A stretch of 64,000 nt of DNA from Certhia americana (GCA_018697195.1 JAGMWU010000072.1:62001-126000), one strand, 5' to 3'. Positions 10,825 to 30,900 are shown, numbered from the stretch's first letter. Numbers and translations: made by a program. Notes: generated from the sequence alone by a model not told the origin.

Positions 10825-13800
10825 GTACATTCCCCAACGCTGCCTTCTGTGGTCTCTGTGCCCTATTCGAGGTGGGCAGTGGGCAGGGGCAAGCTGGGGA
10901 CCCTCAGCAGCAGTGCAGGTGCTGGCTGGGGGACACACGTGCCCAAGGCCACCTGGCACAGCCTCCATGCCCACCAGTTGCTCCATCAGTGATCATTGAC
11001 TGGATGGCAAGGCCATGTGGGCATGGGGCATGGCCTGGGTCAGGGCACCCACAGCCAGGTCCTACGTCCCAGGGAGATGCTGGGGACAAGGTCCTGCCAC
11101 ACTGTGGGGCCAGGAGCCCCCTGAAGTGCCATCCCATGGAAGTGCAAGGGAGCTTTGTCCCTGGGGGTCAGGGGGGTGTGCTGCAGCAGAATTTAACCCC
11201 CAGTGGAGCCCCACTGTCACCTCCCTGTGCCTGGGACCCCTCCAAGTTCCTGTTTTTGCACGGGGTGTCACACACGGGACAAGTGGCACCAACTTCAGTG
11301 TGGGGCCCTGCAAATGGACCCGAGTTGCCCCAGACAGACTGCAGGGAGGCACCAGGGGTTGTGGCACAGTGTGGAGGCTGTGCTATGTGGGGGACAGGGC
11401 TCCCTCCCTTCTCTGTCCTTGCTTATGGCTGTGTCAGTGCCTGGCTGGGATTCCAACTAGTCCCTGCAGACTCCGAGATCGGGGCAGCCCCAAAGATGGG
11501 CTGTGCCAGGGGCTGCAGCTCTGATGGGAACAGCCAGGAAAGTGGATTCCTCCAACCTGAATCATGCAGGGTGGCTGCCAGTGAAGAGGCACCAGCTGAG
11601 TCACGGCTGTTGACACTGGGTTGGGCACAGGGATATGCCCCAACTGGCCAGGCTGGGGGACACTGGAGTGGGCAGGGTCCCACACAGCCTCAGGATGGGA
11701 CCTGGCCACTAGCCCCTTCCCACACTCAGAACACCAGAGTCAGCACTTCTGAGCACTGGAGCGGGGCCAGAGTGATGCTGGCAAAGTGGGGGGCTGTGCT
11801 TGCACCCCCCATCCTGCCAACCCCAGGCTGGGAGAGGGAGCCCCCCAGGAGCAGCAACACCCAGACCCCATGGCACAGCCAGCCCCAGGACAGACAGAGG
11901 GCAGGCAGGGGCTCCCCGTGCTGACGTGGGGACCAATTTTGTGTTGAAGTCCCCCCAGCTCCCCAAGGCCAGGGGGACCCCAGTTTGACCAGTCTCGGGG
12001 GTCTCTGCGTGGGCCGTGCTGGCACGTAGGAACACTGCCGTCACTCGGGGACCGGGAGGGAGCGCCGCGGCCGCGTCAGTTCTGTTATCAGCCCCCAGAC
12101 GGCTGCTGCTGGGCCATGGCTGTGTCCCAGCTCCGGGCAGGGCAGGGGAGGCCGCTCCTCATCACGGAGACCGCCACTCAGCCCTGGGCCTCTCTTTTCT
12201 CCCTTTTTCTTCCCTACCCAGTGGAAAACAATATTTGAGCGCCTACATCATGCTGGCGTCTCCAGAGCGGCCGGCGGCAAGCGCGGCTGACCTCAGCCCC
12301 CTCCTTCGCACGGTCCCCGGGGGCGCGGGAGGAAACGAGCGCCGCAGCCGTGCCCAGGGGCCGTCTGGTTCCCACGCAGCGTGGCCGGGCCCATCGCCCG
12401 TCCCGGCTGGGAAAACACGGCCCCGGCCCCATGCTGTGCCCGGGATGGGGTCTCTGCGCTGGGAGCAATGTGGCGCATCTCACTGTCCCCCAAACTGCAG
12501 CAGCCGCTAAGGATGGGCACTCCTGTCCTGCGCAGCCTGCACTGCCTGGGAGTGCAGATCAGAGCCATGCTCTCTTCCAGTGCTCCCCTTTCCCGCCCTC
12601 ACCCCGACTGCCGGTCAGGGACCCGCTGTTCTCCCAGCTCTGCCTCCTCCCTGGCTCACTCCCGGCTCGCTGTGGGTGGCCTGATCCCCCGCCCGCTCGC
12701 CCGCTCCCATCCTGGGCCGTGCCGCGGCCGGGACTCGCTGCGCCCGGTCACGGGGCGAACCTGCTGCCGGCAGTGCTGCCAGGTGCCGGTACCGGAGGTC
12801 TGCCCGCTCCCCTTCCCTCCCTGCACTGCCTGCGGGGATCCCTGTTTCTGCAGGCAGGGTGGGTGCCGCGGGAACAGGGTGCATGGGGAATGTGTGCTGC
12901 TTCACACTCCAGGGATGGATGCTGAGGACACACATGTGCACATCCAGACTGCACCGTGCATCCTTGGAGGTGATGAGGACCCCACACAGAAGGGATTGAC
13001 CTGGCTGTCATGGCCTGTGCTGGACCAGGAGTGTTTGGCCCCAGTGAGACCAGTAGCTTCAGGGGCTCATGAGCCCTGGGAACGATGGGATCACAGCTAC
13101 TTCCATGAGTGTCAGCCCTGTGGCCCCACTCATCCAGCCCCAGCGTGTGTCTCTGTAAGGTCCCAGGGAAGGAGGAGGGGGCTGGAGAAACCAAACTGGG
13201 CTGTGGGGTAGGGGTCCCCCACCCTGGGATGCACTGGTGTCTGTGCATCCCTCTGCCACAGACGTGCACACACAGAGCTGCATTCAGGAACTGGTTCCCT
13301 AAAGCAGCAGGTGCCAGGAATGTCCGGGGCTGATGGTCTGGAAGCCCTGTGGCCACCCCAGAGCAGAGCGCTGCAGCCCCTGCGGCCGACCGGGGCCAGG
13401 GCCGGGACCGGGGCGACGCTCGGCTCCTGGGGCCAGACAGGAAGGAGACGTCACCGCCGTGGAGCGTAACTCAAACCAGATGGGGCTGCGCTGGCGTCCA
13501 GGCCTGCGGGGTGGTCACCGACAGGAACCGGTCAAAGGCTGCCGGCAGGAAGCGGCTGGGAGGGACGCCTGCGGCGGGAGCCGGAGTCCGGGCTCTGGCA
13601 GCCTTAACCACTTCAGGGCCAGCCACAGCTCCCCTGGGCAGAGGGGCACCAGTACCCACCAGCCTGGGCATCCCACCCGATATGGGCAGATGCTGAAGAT
13701 GTGAGGACACGTCTGACTGACAGCTGATCCATCTACCCATCCATCCAGTTACTTCCCCTTCCCACATCCCCCTGGGGTGCTCAGAGCTGTTGGGTGTGTA

Positions 13801-14020
13801 GACCAGAAACCCTTGGCGCTATGCCTGCACAGCCCTGCCCAGGACGTACCAGGTGGTCCCTGTCCACAGCACAGCCTGGACCCGTTCCCTCTACCACAGA
13901 GATGAGATTCTGCTTCCCATCCTCAACTCACTTATCCTGAGACTGTCAGGCCCCACAGGTGGGAGTAGAGCCTCCCCAGCCCCCGGAGTGGCAGGTGTGG
14001 GCTGTGGGCAGACCTGTACA
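10825..14020. other. Intergenic between convergent FOXS1 and MYLK2
   Basis: No exon, RNA gene or identifiable repeat is recognised. Several open frames of 60-276 codons exist, but the base composition is GC-rich and stop-poor and none shows a domain. CpG-rich patches lie near 12020-12180 and 13380-13580, the latter with a CRE-like GACGTCAC at 13447-13454. Confidence 0.5.
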
Positions 14021-14026
14021 TTTATT
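14021..14026 (-). terminator. Candidate poly(A) signal of MYLK2
   Basis: TTTATT on the + strand, which reads AATAAA on the MYLK2 strand, about 1.3 kb beyond the MYLK2 stop codon. I saw no closer canonical hexamer. Confidence 0.45.
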
Positions 14027-15341
14027 TACAAAAAGGCGAGTGCTGTGGAGGGCTCCATTATGGGGCAGGATCCCACCAGCCGTGGCTCCTGCCTGGTGGG
14101 AACAAGCTTGAAGCCCCTTTCCCTGCTGCAGCCAGCGAGGGGACGAGGGGCAATGTCTCCCAGTGTCTCTCCCCAGTGTTTTTCCAGCAGGCACAGAGGG
14201 CAGACGCAGCTGCAGAGCAAACACACAGCCTTGGCTTGTGGGGGGCTCAGCCATGACAAAAGCCAAAGCTGGGGGACCTCTTGCCAACCCCCCATCCCCT
14301 CCTGCATTGGGCAAGGTCGGATGCTGCAAATCCCAGGGGATGCCCATCCTCTGGCAGCACCGGGGAGGCCCAAGGGGTGCAGGCAGAGAGGATGGGGATC
14401 GGGACAAGGTGCGGGAGCTGGAGCAGCACCCTCTCCGCAGTCCCAGCAGGTCCCGCGGAGCCCCCGCACAGAGCGGGGGAGCTGGCGGAGCTGGCGGCCG
14501 CGGCCGGAGCGGCGGAGCAGTTCCGGTGTGTTGGTGGTCGGGTGAGCGGTGCCGGCCGGAGCGGGGAGCGCGGGGCCAGCTGCTCTGCATTAGCCCGCCT
14601 CGCTCATCGCGATCTGCCGGGGACGGGTGAAGCAGAGGTTGTGTTTTTCCCCCGCTGGCAGAACCGAAGGGCAGGGAGGGCAGGAGGAACACAAAGCCTC
14701 CTTCTTTCCTCGTTGGCTCCCAGCTGGGGACGCCGCTGGAAGCGTGCTTGCTGCTTCCTCCCTTCCTGTGCGAGCAGCAGCTCGGGGCCAGCTCCGCTCC
14801 CACATGCCCAGCTGGCCAGGAGGAGGTGCGTCAGCCCCGGCTCCGGTGCCAAAGCACTAAGGTGAGGGTCCGCGGTGCCCTCCAGCATCATCGCCGAGCC
14901 GCAGAGCTGGGAAGGGAGGTCCGATCCGGCATTTACAGGCAGAGAGAGGGCACATTTTGAGCCCCAAAGCAGCAAGCACCAGGTGGCCGCGGCAGCGGGA
15001 TCACACCGGCATGGCCTTCCTCCTCCGAGAGCAGGAGAAGGAAGCGTGAGCAGAGCAGAGATGCTGCAAGTCGGGCATCACGCAGCCAGGCCAGGGCCAG
15101 AGATGAAATCAGAAACCTTCACACCGGAGCAACTTCACAGTCTGAGGCAATCCCAACAGGAGCATCGGCTCGGTGGGGCTGAGGAGGGCTGGAGCCTCAG
15201 GAGCCTCAAGGCCACTGTGAGCACCCCCAGCGGTGATGTGGTCCTGAGCGCAGTGGGACCTGCTCGACGGAGCTGCTCCAGACTGGTGGGGGTCCCTCTC
15301 AAGTGGTTCCTTTCTGGCCTCGGCTCCCCTGGGAGCCCAGC
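14027..15341 (-). other. Putative MYLK2 3'UTR containing a CpG-dense block
   Basis: There is no coding exon between the MYLK2 stop codon and the candidate poly(A) signal. Positions 14450-14590 are unusually CpG-dense (runs such as GGCGGCCGCGGCCGGAGCGG) and look more like a promoter or first exon than a 3'UTR. Confidence 0.35.
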
Positions 15342-21110
<5,769 letters not shown>

Positions 21111-21158
21111 GGGACACTCCAGGCAGGAGGCGGCTGCCCTGCGGTGTTCCCGGTTCTC

Positions 21159-24100
21159 CTGCGGGAGAGAAAGCCGCAGCTGAGGGCTCGCCGGACCCGA
21201 CGCCCTGCAGAGGGGACGGCAGGACTCGGGCAGCGGCTCGGCTCCTGCAGGAGTGATGAGCTGCTGCCATCCAGCCGGGAACTGTGCCCCCGCCACCCAG
21301 CCGGCGGCTCCCGGGCTGGTGGCACCGAGCCAGGGACCCCACGTGGCCACCAGTCCCGGCACCGTCCCATTGTGCCCCGATTTCTGCCCCGCGGTGACTG
21401 ATCGATGGCCTGACCCCGGCACCTGTCACCGGGTGCCTGGGGCCTCCGGCGTGCAAACAGCCAGCGCCGCGCCGCCAGGGTGACAAATTAAGGCCACATC
21501 CCACCATGGCAGGGCAGGAGACAGCGGCTCCGGGCTGGAAGATCAGGAGAGGTGAGCATTCCCAGCATGGCCCCACCATTGCTGTCCCTGAACCACACGG
21601 GAGGTCCAGCCATGCAAGCAAACCCCATCTGCTCAGGGGTCACACAGACCTCTGCACCCAGCAGCCGCCAGCTTTGCTTGTCCCCCTACCCAGGGGTAAC
21701 CATCTCTGCCGAGCTGTTGGAGCCCTGTACCTGATCCCCAAATCCCTGTTCTGCCCTGGGCTCCACTGCCCTCCTGTGCCCAGTCATCTTTCCTCACCCT
21801 GTCCCAAAATACGCCCCTTGTACGGCTGTCCAGAGCCCAGGACAGCCCAGCCCCAGAATAAACCCACCAGCGACCATCCAGTAACAGCAAAGTTGCTTGC
21901 TGGTCTGCTGGAACAGGAGGGGTAGCAGAGCAGTCCCTGGGACAGCGTTCCCACATCCCGCAGCTCAGCACAGGAAACCCGTGGGAATGGAGGTGTTCTT
22001 CCCAGGGCTGTGGGCTCCACTATCCACAGGACCCCCCACCACCATGGCCCAAGTCAGAAGCTGTGGAGACCCCCCTGGCCCCATTACCTGGGTCCTGGTG
22101 CAGTGGGTGGTCAGGGGGGCAGCATCCGCTCTGTGGCAGCGCTGGAGGGAGCAGCCTCTTCTATCCCGGGTGTAACGGAGCCGGATTAGTGCAGGCAGAG
22201 GAGGATCCTTTACAGCAGCAGGAGCCGGCCCACTTCGCCTTTCCCAGCACCTGTTGCTGCTGGAGCCCGTTCAAAGGACACGCCACTCTCGCCTGTCCCC
22301 CGTGGGCTGGGGACACGCAGACAAGGGGTAGGGGACAGGGACAGATTCGCCTCCTGCTCCAGCACACCACCACAGGGAGGGCTGGCACTGGACACAGTGG
22401 CACCCCAAAACCATCCCACGGGGGTGGCCTGGGTGAGCTGGACAGGGTCCAGGCAGCTAAGGCCCTCCAAGGTGCCTACAGGTGACACAAGGTGACACCC
22501 CATGGGTATGGTGGCCAGGAGCAGGTGGTGCTGCTCCCTGGGCTGCTGAGCTGTGGCCAGCTCTGCCCACTGGCACTGGCCCTTTGGGAGAGTGGCTCCA
22601 AAGGACCCTGTGCTCTGTGGGTATGATGTGGCACCTCTGGGCACTGCCACGGGCCTTGATGAAGGTGACAGCAGCTGGGACCTGGTCAGCAGCTGCAGAC
22701 TTCCCTGGGAACCAGCTGAAATAATTATTTTCTGCAAAATCAAATGTTTTGGAAATCAGGAAAAAACCAGGGGAACTGGAGGCTGCAGAGGGGTTGGGCT
22801 GTGTGTATGGGTGCTGCACAGGCATTGCCAGCTCCTTCTGGGGTGCAGCCCAGGCACTGTGTGCAGCTGAAACCTGGCATTTGCTGGAAGAGTAGGACTC
22901 TCCCCAGGCCCAGGCTGGCCAGGTGCCCCTGGGGAGGCTGAGGTTACCCTGGGCTCCTCCAGCCTTAGCCCCTGCCAGCTGTCAGTCTGGTCCCAACTCC
23001 CAACTTCCCACCCCACAACACTCAGGTTCTGCCAGACACCAAACCCGGCTGCTTAAAACTTGCTTTGCTTTCTCCTTAGTTTAAACCTGTGGCAGGGCTG
23101 AAGGCTACAGCAGCAAAGGAGGTGGGAAGGCTGCCCTGGTCTGTGCCATCCACCATGGAGTTGAGTCAATGCCACCAACAAGCAGCAGCAGCCCCCCAAG
23201 AGCTGCTTTGCCTGCAGCACCTCTCAGGAGGACCAACACTGCACAGGCAGTGCTGCTGCTCCACATTGACAAATCCCAGCTCCCAGTGAGACACCAGCAT
23301 CTGTGTGCTGTGGCCTGGACTCAGGCTTTGCCAGTGGTTCACATGTGGCATTGAAATTGAGACAAGCCAGGATGGGAGCACAGCTGTCCCACCTGTCCCT
23401 GCCCTGGCCTGATGCACCCACTCACTATCAACATCTCAGTGCAAAAGCAACAGTGGGACACAGCTGGGGACTCCTGAGCAGATAGGGAGCTCTCCTGCTC
23501 CTGCCTTCACAGCTGGGATTTGTGACTTCAGCAAGGCCAGCTCCTTTCCTGAAACCCATGGCAGGACCTGGAATGTGACGAGGACCGGCAGGGATAATGC
23601 AGGAGCAGGCACACAGCTCCAACTCACTGATGTGCTGATGCAGTTGTGTACAAGCAGAGGCTGGAGCACCACCAGCAGCCACAGTTCTTGGTGACAATGA
23701 CACACAAGCTGCCGAGTCCCAGCACAGCCACCACTCCCGTGATGAGTGTGAGTCCCCCACCTTGGCCTCTGTAGGGCCACAGTCAGGAATAACTGGCCAG
23801 ATGCTGTGTCTGGCCAGCGGGGACTCTGCCCATCGACTGTCATCGCCAACATACAGTTTGGAATTGCCTCTCTCCTCCTCCAGCCAAGGGCTGCCAGGCA
23901 CCTGGAGGCCACCAGTGTCACTTCAGGCACATACTGCCACCACTCCGCCAGCCTTCGGCTCTGCACCCTCCTGGCAAACCCCAGGTGGAAGGAGCACATC
24001 CATGCCTAGGCACGAGGGAGTAGCCCATGAGCCAGATGAATGCCTCACAGCCCCCTTGGAGCTAGCTCTTGGTGCGGTGGACAGTGGGATAAAATTCTCC

Positions 24101-27100
24101 AAGGAGAGCAGGAGCAAGCACCTGGACACCAGCCAGCCTTCCTGGAATGCCTGCAATCTTCCACACTCCCTGGGAGCAAGGTTGGTCTGGGCACAAATCC
24201 CTGGGACAAGGTTAGGAAGCAAAGCCCTGGATGTGGGTACTGGGGAGCCATGATTCTCCAAAGGCAATAAATGACTATAGGCTGTCATTTTCACAGATAA
24301 AATTAATTTATGGGCAAAGAAAAATAAGCTGAAATCAGACTTCTGGAAAGAAGGAATTCTAGAATTGAAAGGCAGTATCAGTTGCACCCCAGGATTTCAG
24401 ATGCCTTGGTCCAAAACCACACGCCCAAGGAGCAGCACAGTGCTCTGGGGCTCTGCAAACCAGCCACCGCTTGGGCTCGAGGTTTTTTTTTTTCCTCCCT
24501 TCCCATTCAGGAACTTAAGCCAGAGCCTACATTGGCTGCAGCTGGGAAACAGCCTGTCCTGGGGCTATCTGGCAGCGCCTCAAGCACGCTGTTCCCTGGC
24601 GACGCCGTTGTCACAACTGCTGCAGCACACTTTAACCTTTCCGTTTACCCTGGGAAGGGAGGCTCTGCGGGGCCACAGCCGGCCCATTCCCGGGAAACCC
24701 TACACCCCAGCTAAATCGAGCGGCAGGGCAGGCTAAACAACCTCCCCACCTGAATCCCAGCCATGCTGCTGAAACACAAACCAGCCGGGCCCTCTGGCTT
24801 AACTGCTTCCATCAGAAGCGGGGCTTCCACCACGAGCTGCCATCGTGTCATGACAGGTGCCAGCAAGGTGATGGGGAAAGACAAAGAAAAATCCCAACGT
24901 CATCAAAAGAGCATCCAGAGCAACGTGGCCACCAGCAGCAGCATCAGGACCTGTCCAGGTCCAGGGGTCCTTGCCAGGTTCAGGCCAGGTCACACAAGCA
25001 GCTTGGAATGTTTCCCAGTAGAAACAAAAGGGAGAAGCAAAGCTGTGATTTGAGAACATCATCAAGCCTTTTCAAAAGAATTTATTCACCAGATAATTTG
25101 ATCTTGAAATTCAACATGAAAGTCCAGGAAAATGTTGGCTGCCTTTAAAGTTACAGCTCTAGGCTGTGTTCAGCAAATTATTTTGATAACAAATTGAGTA
25201 CAGCTCAATTAGAAAGGGAGCAGAGAAGATTTTATACTCAGATCTTCTCTCCGGACCGGCTCCCACTCCTTGCTCTCAAGGCATGCACCTAAAGGTGATG
25301 GGCTTTGAGTACCAGAATGCAAAAATGTTTTCCACAGGGAGAATATAGATTTTACATCAGTTTCTGAACCTCCCCTGACTCTAAAGGGAGGTGTGGGAAC
25401 AGCACTTACTTAAATCCCAGTTCCTATCCTGTAAATTTGTTCTCCCCAGCAGAAAAATCACCTGCCACCGTTTCCCTGCTGAAGCCTTGGCCAAGACCCA
25501 TCCTCTCCAACATGCAGCTCCTTCAGGACATGATTTTTACACTTTGTACTCTAGAGCAGCTTTCCCACCATATCCCTCCTAATTAAGAGAACAGGTCCCA
25601 TACCCCAACCCCTGAGAACCTGGTGGGTGACTCCAAGCTCCTACAAACACCCCAGACCCTTGGAGGCACAGCTGCCTGAGGCTCCTGCCCCAGTTTGCAG
25701 TGCATGGGGAATACAAGAGGCCATGTGTGGGGGAAGATGTAATGTCTTTTATTAGACCCCAATGATACCATTGGGGAAAAAATACTGCCAAGCTGTCAGA
25801 CACACAACCCCTTCCTCAAGGCAGAAGAGGCCATGTAGGGCCATCAGGGAAATCCAGCTGCTTCATCCTTCAGGGATCAGTGGCTGCTCCAGTTCCATGG
25901 CCTCATGATCCTGCTTGCCTTCACATTCTTCAGCAGCTCATCATCATTCCAGCTTCCCCCTGACTCATCATAAATATTTGTTGCTCCTGCTGCCCACACA
26001 CTGCCTTCTCCAGAGCTGGCACTCGAGGAAAAAAACAAGCACATCTGAGGTTCTGTGACGTCCCCATCCAGTCGCAGACCACAGGGAACAGCTCCACCAT
26101 GACAGAAATGGGGTTAAGGCAGACAGGTCAGACCCACTTGGATTTTTGTTTTCAAGAAGAGGATGCTGACATGTCCCTTGTGCTCCAGCCACTCCTGCAA
26201 ATTTTCACAGCAGGAGTGACAGCAGGTTTTCTGGCCGCCCTGTAACTCTCAGCTCAGTGACAGGAGGATCAGCAAAGTCAGAAAAATGCGTCTGAAGGCA
26301 GACTGGATAATTAGATCAAGTTTTTGGGCCAACCTCTGCCACAGCTACACAAAGATCCTCAAGAGAAGGGAAGAAAAAGCTGAAACTTGGAGCAAAATGG
26401 AGCCGCAAGAGCTCACAATTTCCAAGAACCCACACTGGCACAGGGTCATTCATCTTTTAGTGCCAACACACGTCCCAAAGCCTCTCATTCTCCAGTTCCT
26501 AACTGCATAAAACCTTTAATTTTTTTTTAAGAATCCTTGTATTTCAGTGTGGGTGGCTTTTCCTCTTTTAATCCCAGCACTGAAGGTTGAGGCTGGTGCA
26601 CTTTGAAACACTCCATAGAGACCCCAACTGTTCTGCAATGACATCTCCTGAGCATCACACTTTTTAGGAGAATTCCTGCAGAAGCATCATCCCTCAGGTA
26701 CAATAAGTGTTCATCTTGGAATTTAGGTCTCTAAGGACTTTCTTCCACTATTACCACTCTCAATCTAGGAGTAAAATAGCAATTACTTGATGCACTTTGG
26801 CAAGAATGAGACAGCACCTCTAACCACCCCCTCAGGTAGAGTCTAATACCAAATCTGAACTCTTTCACCCAAAAATCTGAACAAAAAGCTACACATTCTG
26901 GGAATATTTCTTCAACCCTATCATCAATCCAAATTCAGAGGAAATGAAAGGAAATTATTTCCATAACCACTAAACAAAAAAGTTTGTCCAGTTAGGACAA
27001 ATTAATTCTAAATTTCCCTTTTCCCCCTTCTCTCTTCTAAGCAGCACAACAGTAGCAAGCAGCCCTGCTCAGAGGTGGTTCAGCAAGATATAAAGGTAAG

Positions 27101-27680
27101 AAATCAGAGCACAATACTAAGTAAGAAATAATTATTAAAACTTTAATCTAGATGTATCCACTCTTCACAATGCCAGGAGTTTTGTCCTCCAGCACATTTG
27201 AGCACTTGGTCTGTTATTTAGCTCTGCTTGCTGCCCAAACTGGCCAGAGATGCTGATGGCTCTGTAGCCAAGAGACTTCCACTGGCAGGAGCTGGGGCAG
27301 TAGCTCATAGCAAGTCACTTGCCTGATAAACAGTTCCCCAAACAAGACTTCAACTATAAAACAGCAAGTTGGTTTAATGCTCTAATATACACAAAGAAAT
27401 ACTTTTAAGCGTGGGCAAGATTTATATTTGTGGTCATCTAAACATCAACAAGGAAGGCCAGACCCACGCTATGCTGGCTTGAAGGAACCTCACTTAACAC
27501 AATTCAAACTAAATATAAACTAAAAGGCTAAAAAACAGACACTTGAAAATAGCACTTAGTGTACAAACACAAGACAGCTCTGGCAGATGCACACATCTGT
27601 GCAGTCAGTCTTTACCAAAATATCTTCACCAGGAAAGGGCTTCAGCCCACTAGCCAAAGACAGCAAACAGATTAGGAATT
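21159..27680. other. Intergenic, MYLK2 upstream to TPX2 downstream
   Basis: No recognised gene. The MYLK2 promoter and non-coding first exon should lie within about 21160-22400, but I cannot place the start. A short membrane-like frame on the minus strand at about 23620-23790 is discussed as a finding. From about 24250 onward the base composition shifts to AT-rich and resembles TPX2 introns, so part may be TPX2 3'UTR or flank. A T run lies at 24483-24492. Confidence 0.5.
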
Positions 27681-27686
27681 TTTATT
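27681..27686 (-). terminator. Candidate poly(A) signal of TPX2
   Basis: TTTATT on the + strand reads AATAAA on the TPX2 strand, 260 nt beyond the TPX2 stop codon. A longer 3'UTR ending at other TTTATT sites (near 25746 or 25082) is possible. Confidence 0.5.
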
Positions 27687-27945
27687 TAGTTAGGTACACA
27701 ATATATGTATGCAATATCAAAACTTGGTTTAGTCTCTAGAGAAGATGGGGTCTGGATACACAATCAAGGCCAGGAGGCACTGTTGGAATGCCATGGGCTC
27801 AGGTGGAGTTTAACTACTCAGTACAACAATGGAACCAAGCACAGGAGTTCAGACTGAGCAGTCATGGAAAAACAACTGCTCCCTCTCTCCTACCAAGGGA
27901 GTGGAGAGGGATGAGACCTCCCTCCAGTTATCACGTGGATGCTCA

Positions 27946-30900
27946 TCAGCATCGGAATCTGTCTGAGAAGTTGGGAGACTTTGGCGTAGTCAGTGGTTGA
28001 TCACTGGGCTTCACTTCTACACTGCGATATTTGCGTATCGGGTTTGCCTTGTGAACCTGTGAAAAAATAAACATAAGCAAGGGTAAAACAAAGCAAACGG
28101 TTGCAGTTATGATGAAGCTGAAATTTGCAGGTGAGCTGTGGATGAGGTGAAGGAAGGAATCTGCCTAAGACCACCACATCATCCTAGGCACTGGAGTGAG
28201 GTAGTGGGAAAATGCACAGCACGCGTTGGGGTTGTGGGTTTTACTAAGATCATTCTGCTTTGATAACTACACGTGTGCAGCTCCAAAACTCAGCCATCTC
28301 AGCACAGCTGCCTTCTTTGTTTGCATAGTTTTGTAGGTTTGGTTTTTTTAAACCAGTTGTGAAGTTAGTGAGTCATCAATTTGCAAAAGGGAACCTTGAA
28401 AAGGCAGTTATAGCGCAGCTCAAGAGTGACATTAGCTCCATAAGGATATTCCCACACTCCTTTGAGTTACTTTACAGCCCTTGCTCAGAAAGAGCTCACT
28501 TACCATTTCTTGTCTTAGCTTAGCAACTTCTTCCTTTTCACGCTCCTCTTGTTGCTGCCTGATCTGCTCCTCATACCTCTCCCTTAAGGCTTCTGCGTCT
28601 GCCAATCGCTTTTCAAATTCTTGCCTTTCTTTTGCTCTTCTTTCTGTTGCCAGCTCAAAGCTTTCAGGAACTACAGAACCAGAAAGGCTCTCTAAGTTTA
28701 GAAATAGAGGAGACAACATTGGTTCAAAGACAGTCAGGTAAAGCATAGTACTAATGTCAGTGGAAGCCTCCCTTTGGAGAGCTTCCCTTTGGCAAGGGTG
28801 GTTAGGAGATACCTCCAAGCTTCAGGAAAAGAGAAAACTTTACTCCCAGACGTGAGCAGTGCTAATGCAGACGTCACCCCGTCATGGGTGTTCTCATGGG
28901 AGGGAGCAAGCACACAATTGTTAGTACAAACAAGCTTTTGGCTGGTTTTATGCTCTACAAATCTCAGTCTACCCAAGCAGTAGATGCCTACATCTCATTA
29001 GAAATGGAAGGCAAAGAGTGACAGCGCTGCAGAAATGCCAGCTGTCTCTGCAGGGAGCTCCTCACATTCTCAGTACCCTTATCCTGAGCTGGCACACATC
29101 AATCATCTGCCAATTGCAGCAGAGCTGCTAAATACAGCTGCCATGCTGGAGCAGGACAGGGGGGCGGAGAGGAAATCCCCCTGCTCCCAGGGGACACAAG
29201 CTGTTAGGCAATTAGTTGATTAAATGCAAGGCACTATTGGCTGTGCTGATGAAGAAAAGGCAACAGCCAGAAAAAACATCACTTAATTGCATCAGTTCTG
29301 AGCTATCAGCTAAGCCCATGTAGAAGGTACTTGCAACTCTACCTGATAGCATCTTATGTTCCTTTTTGGGTACAAAAGGCTCCTGGTACATCACAGTGTT
29401 GGGACGAGCTTTAAAACATGCTGCCTCTTTCTGCCTTTTCAAGTCTTCTTTAAGCTGCAAGAGAGGAGAGCATGTCAAGTGCCAGGCAGAAAGAGACCAT
29501 CTCCCTGTGACCCAGACTCCAGCACTTCCTACACTGGAAAAGCCACACTGATTTAGTCAAATCATTTCCATAGAAAATTATATTAAAGCCAAAAAGTGGT
29601 GTCACTGGTTGCCTGACAGTTGCTTTGCCAAAAATAGCCTGAAGAAGGTTTCAGGTGTCCACTGCAAACTTCACATGAGAAAAGCAGTATATTATTTATG
29701 CATCAATAAATTCCTGGAGATAGTCAGCAAAGGGATTCAGCTGCACAGAGTTGGTGCTTAGAAAACACCCCACAGCTGTTCATACTGTTGTGGTAAATCT
29801 CATCATTTACTATAAAGTGAGAAAAATAAAAACAAATCATTGACCAATCCTTAACCCATAGCATAAATTTCATGCCAAGTACAGAAAAATTCCTTGCCCC
29901 AACTCAGCTACTGATTCAATTCAAGGAGGACAGTTTCTGTAGTCAATCACAACTCCACCAGCTGATTTAAGTCTGGTCATTTCCATTGCCCTTTTCATCC
30001 TACCTGCTGTTTCCAGCTCTGGAGTTTGGCAGCTCCCCTTTCATCCACCTGCAGATGGAATGGTTCAGGCCGAGTTGGGGTTTTGACCTTCTTTACTGGC
30101 AGCTTCACTTCATCGAAGTAAGGCAGAGGCAGCGCTTTGAACTTTGGCACCTGAAATAAACAACTCAAAATATTTCTTGTCCTTTCCTTGGAAGTTTAAT
30201 AGACAACGGCAAATCCTGTCACACCCTTTTAAAGAGGGAATGGAATCCAAGGTAGATTTTAATTCTTACCTCTTCCTTCTGTAGTTCTTCTATTTTTTTC
30301 TCTTTTTGTATTTGTCGCTCTCTGTCCCGGGCATCGAAAGAGAAAGGACAAACTTCCACATGCCTCTGCTCTGGCATTTTGGGTTTGAAGGGCACTCCAT
30401 AATGTGGCATAGGATTAGCTTTGATTACAGCCACCTCCTCTTTTTCCTAAAGGGATATTAGCATTAGGATCTGATTTTTTACTTTTGTACAGGCTGTAAC
30501 TCCTGCCAAGCAAAGCCACAAAATGCTCTGAATGAGCTCCTTTAATAAGGGGCATAGCAGGGTCACACAAACAGTGGACACTGAAAAAATTAGGGAGTAC
30601 CAATTTACTGGCCTCCTGAACCACACGCCCAATTCTTCCTTTTTTGTAACCACTCTCAATTCTAGTACTCATCCAAATTAGAGTGCAATTATTTAATATC
30701 CTTTTGATAAGAAGGAAAGGAAGAAAGATTTGAAGCTTTCAGAATCCTGCCTCCCACCTCAGGGAGAAGAAAGGCCATGTGTAATATCTGCCTTCAGTGA
30801 CACAATAGAGAAGGATGAGAAATCTAAGCAGCTCACTTCTCTCATTCATAGCAGCAACACTTAAGAAACCCTCATCAGTGCCCTACCATGTAAATTATTT

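Noticed and set aside
12381..13211. 276-codon plus-strand frame between FOXS1 and MYLK2
   Set aside because: No recognisable domain, P/G/C/R-rich composition typical of stop-poor GC-rich DNA, and no supporting splice structure.
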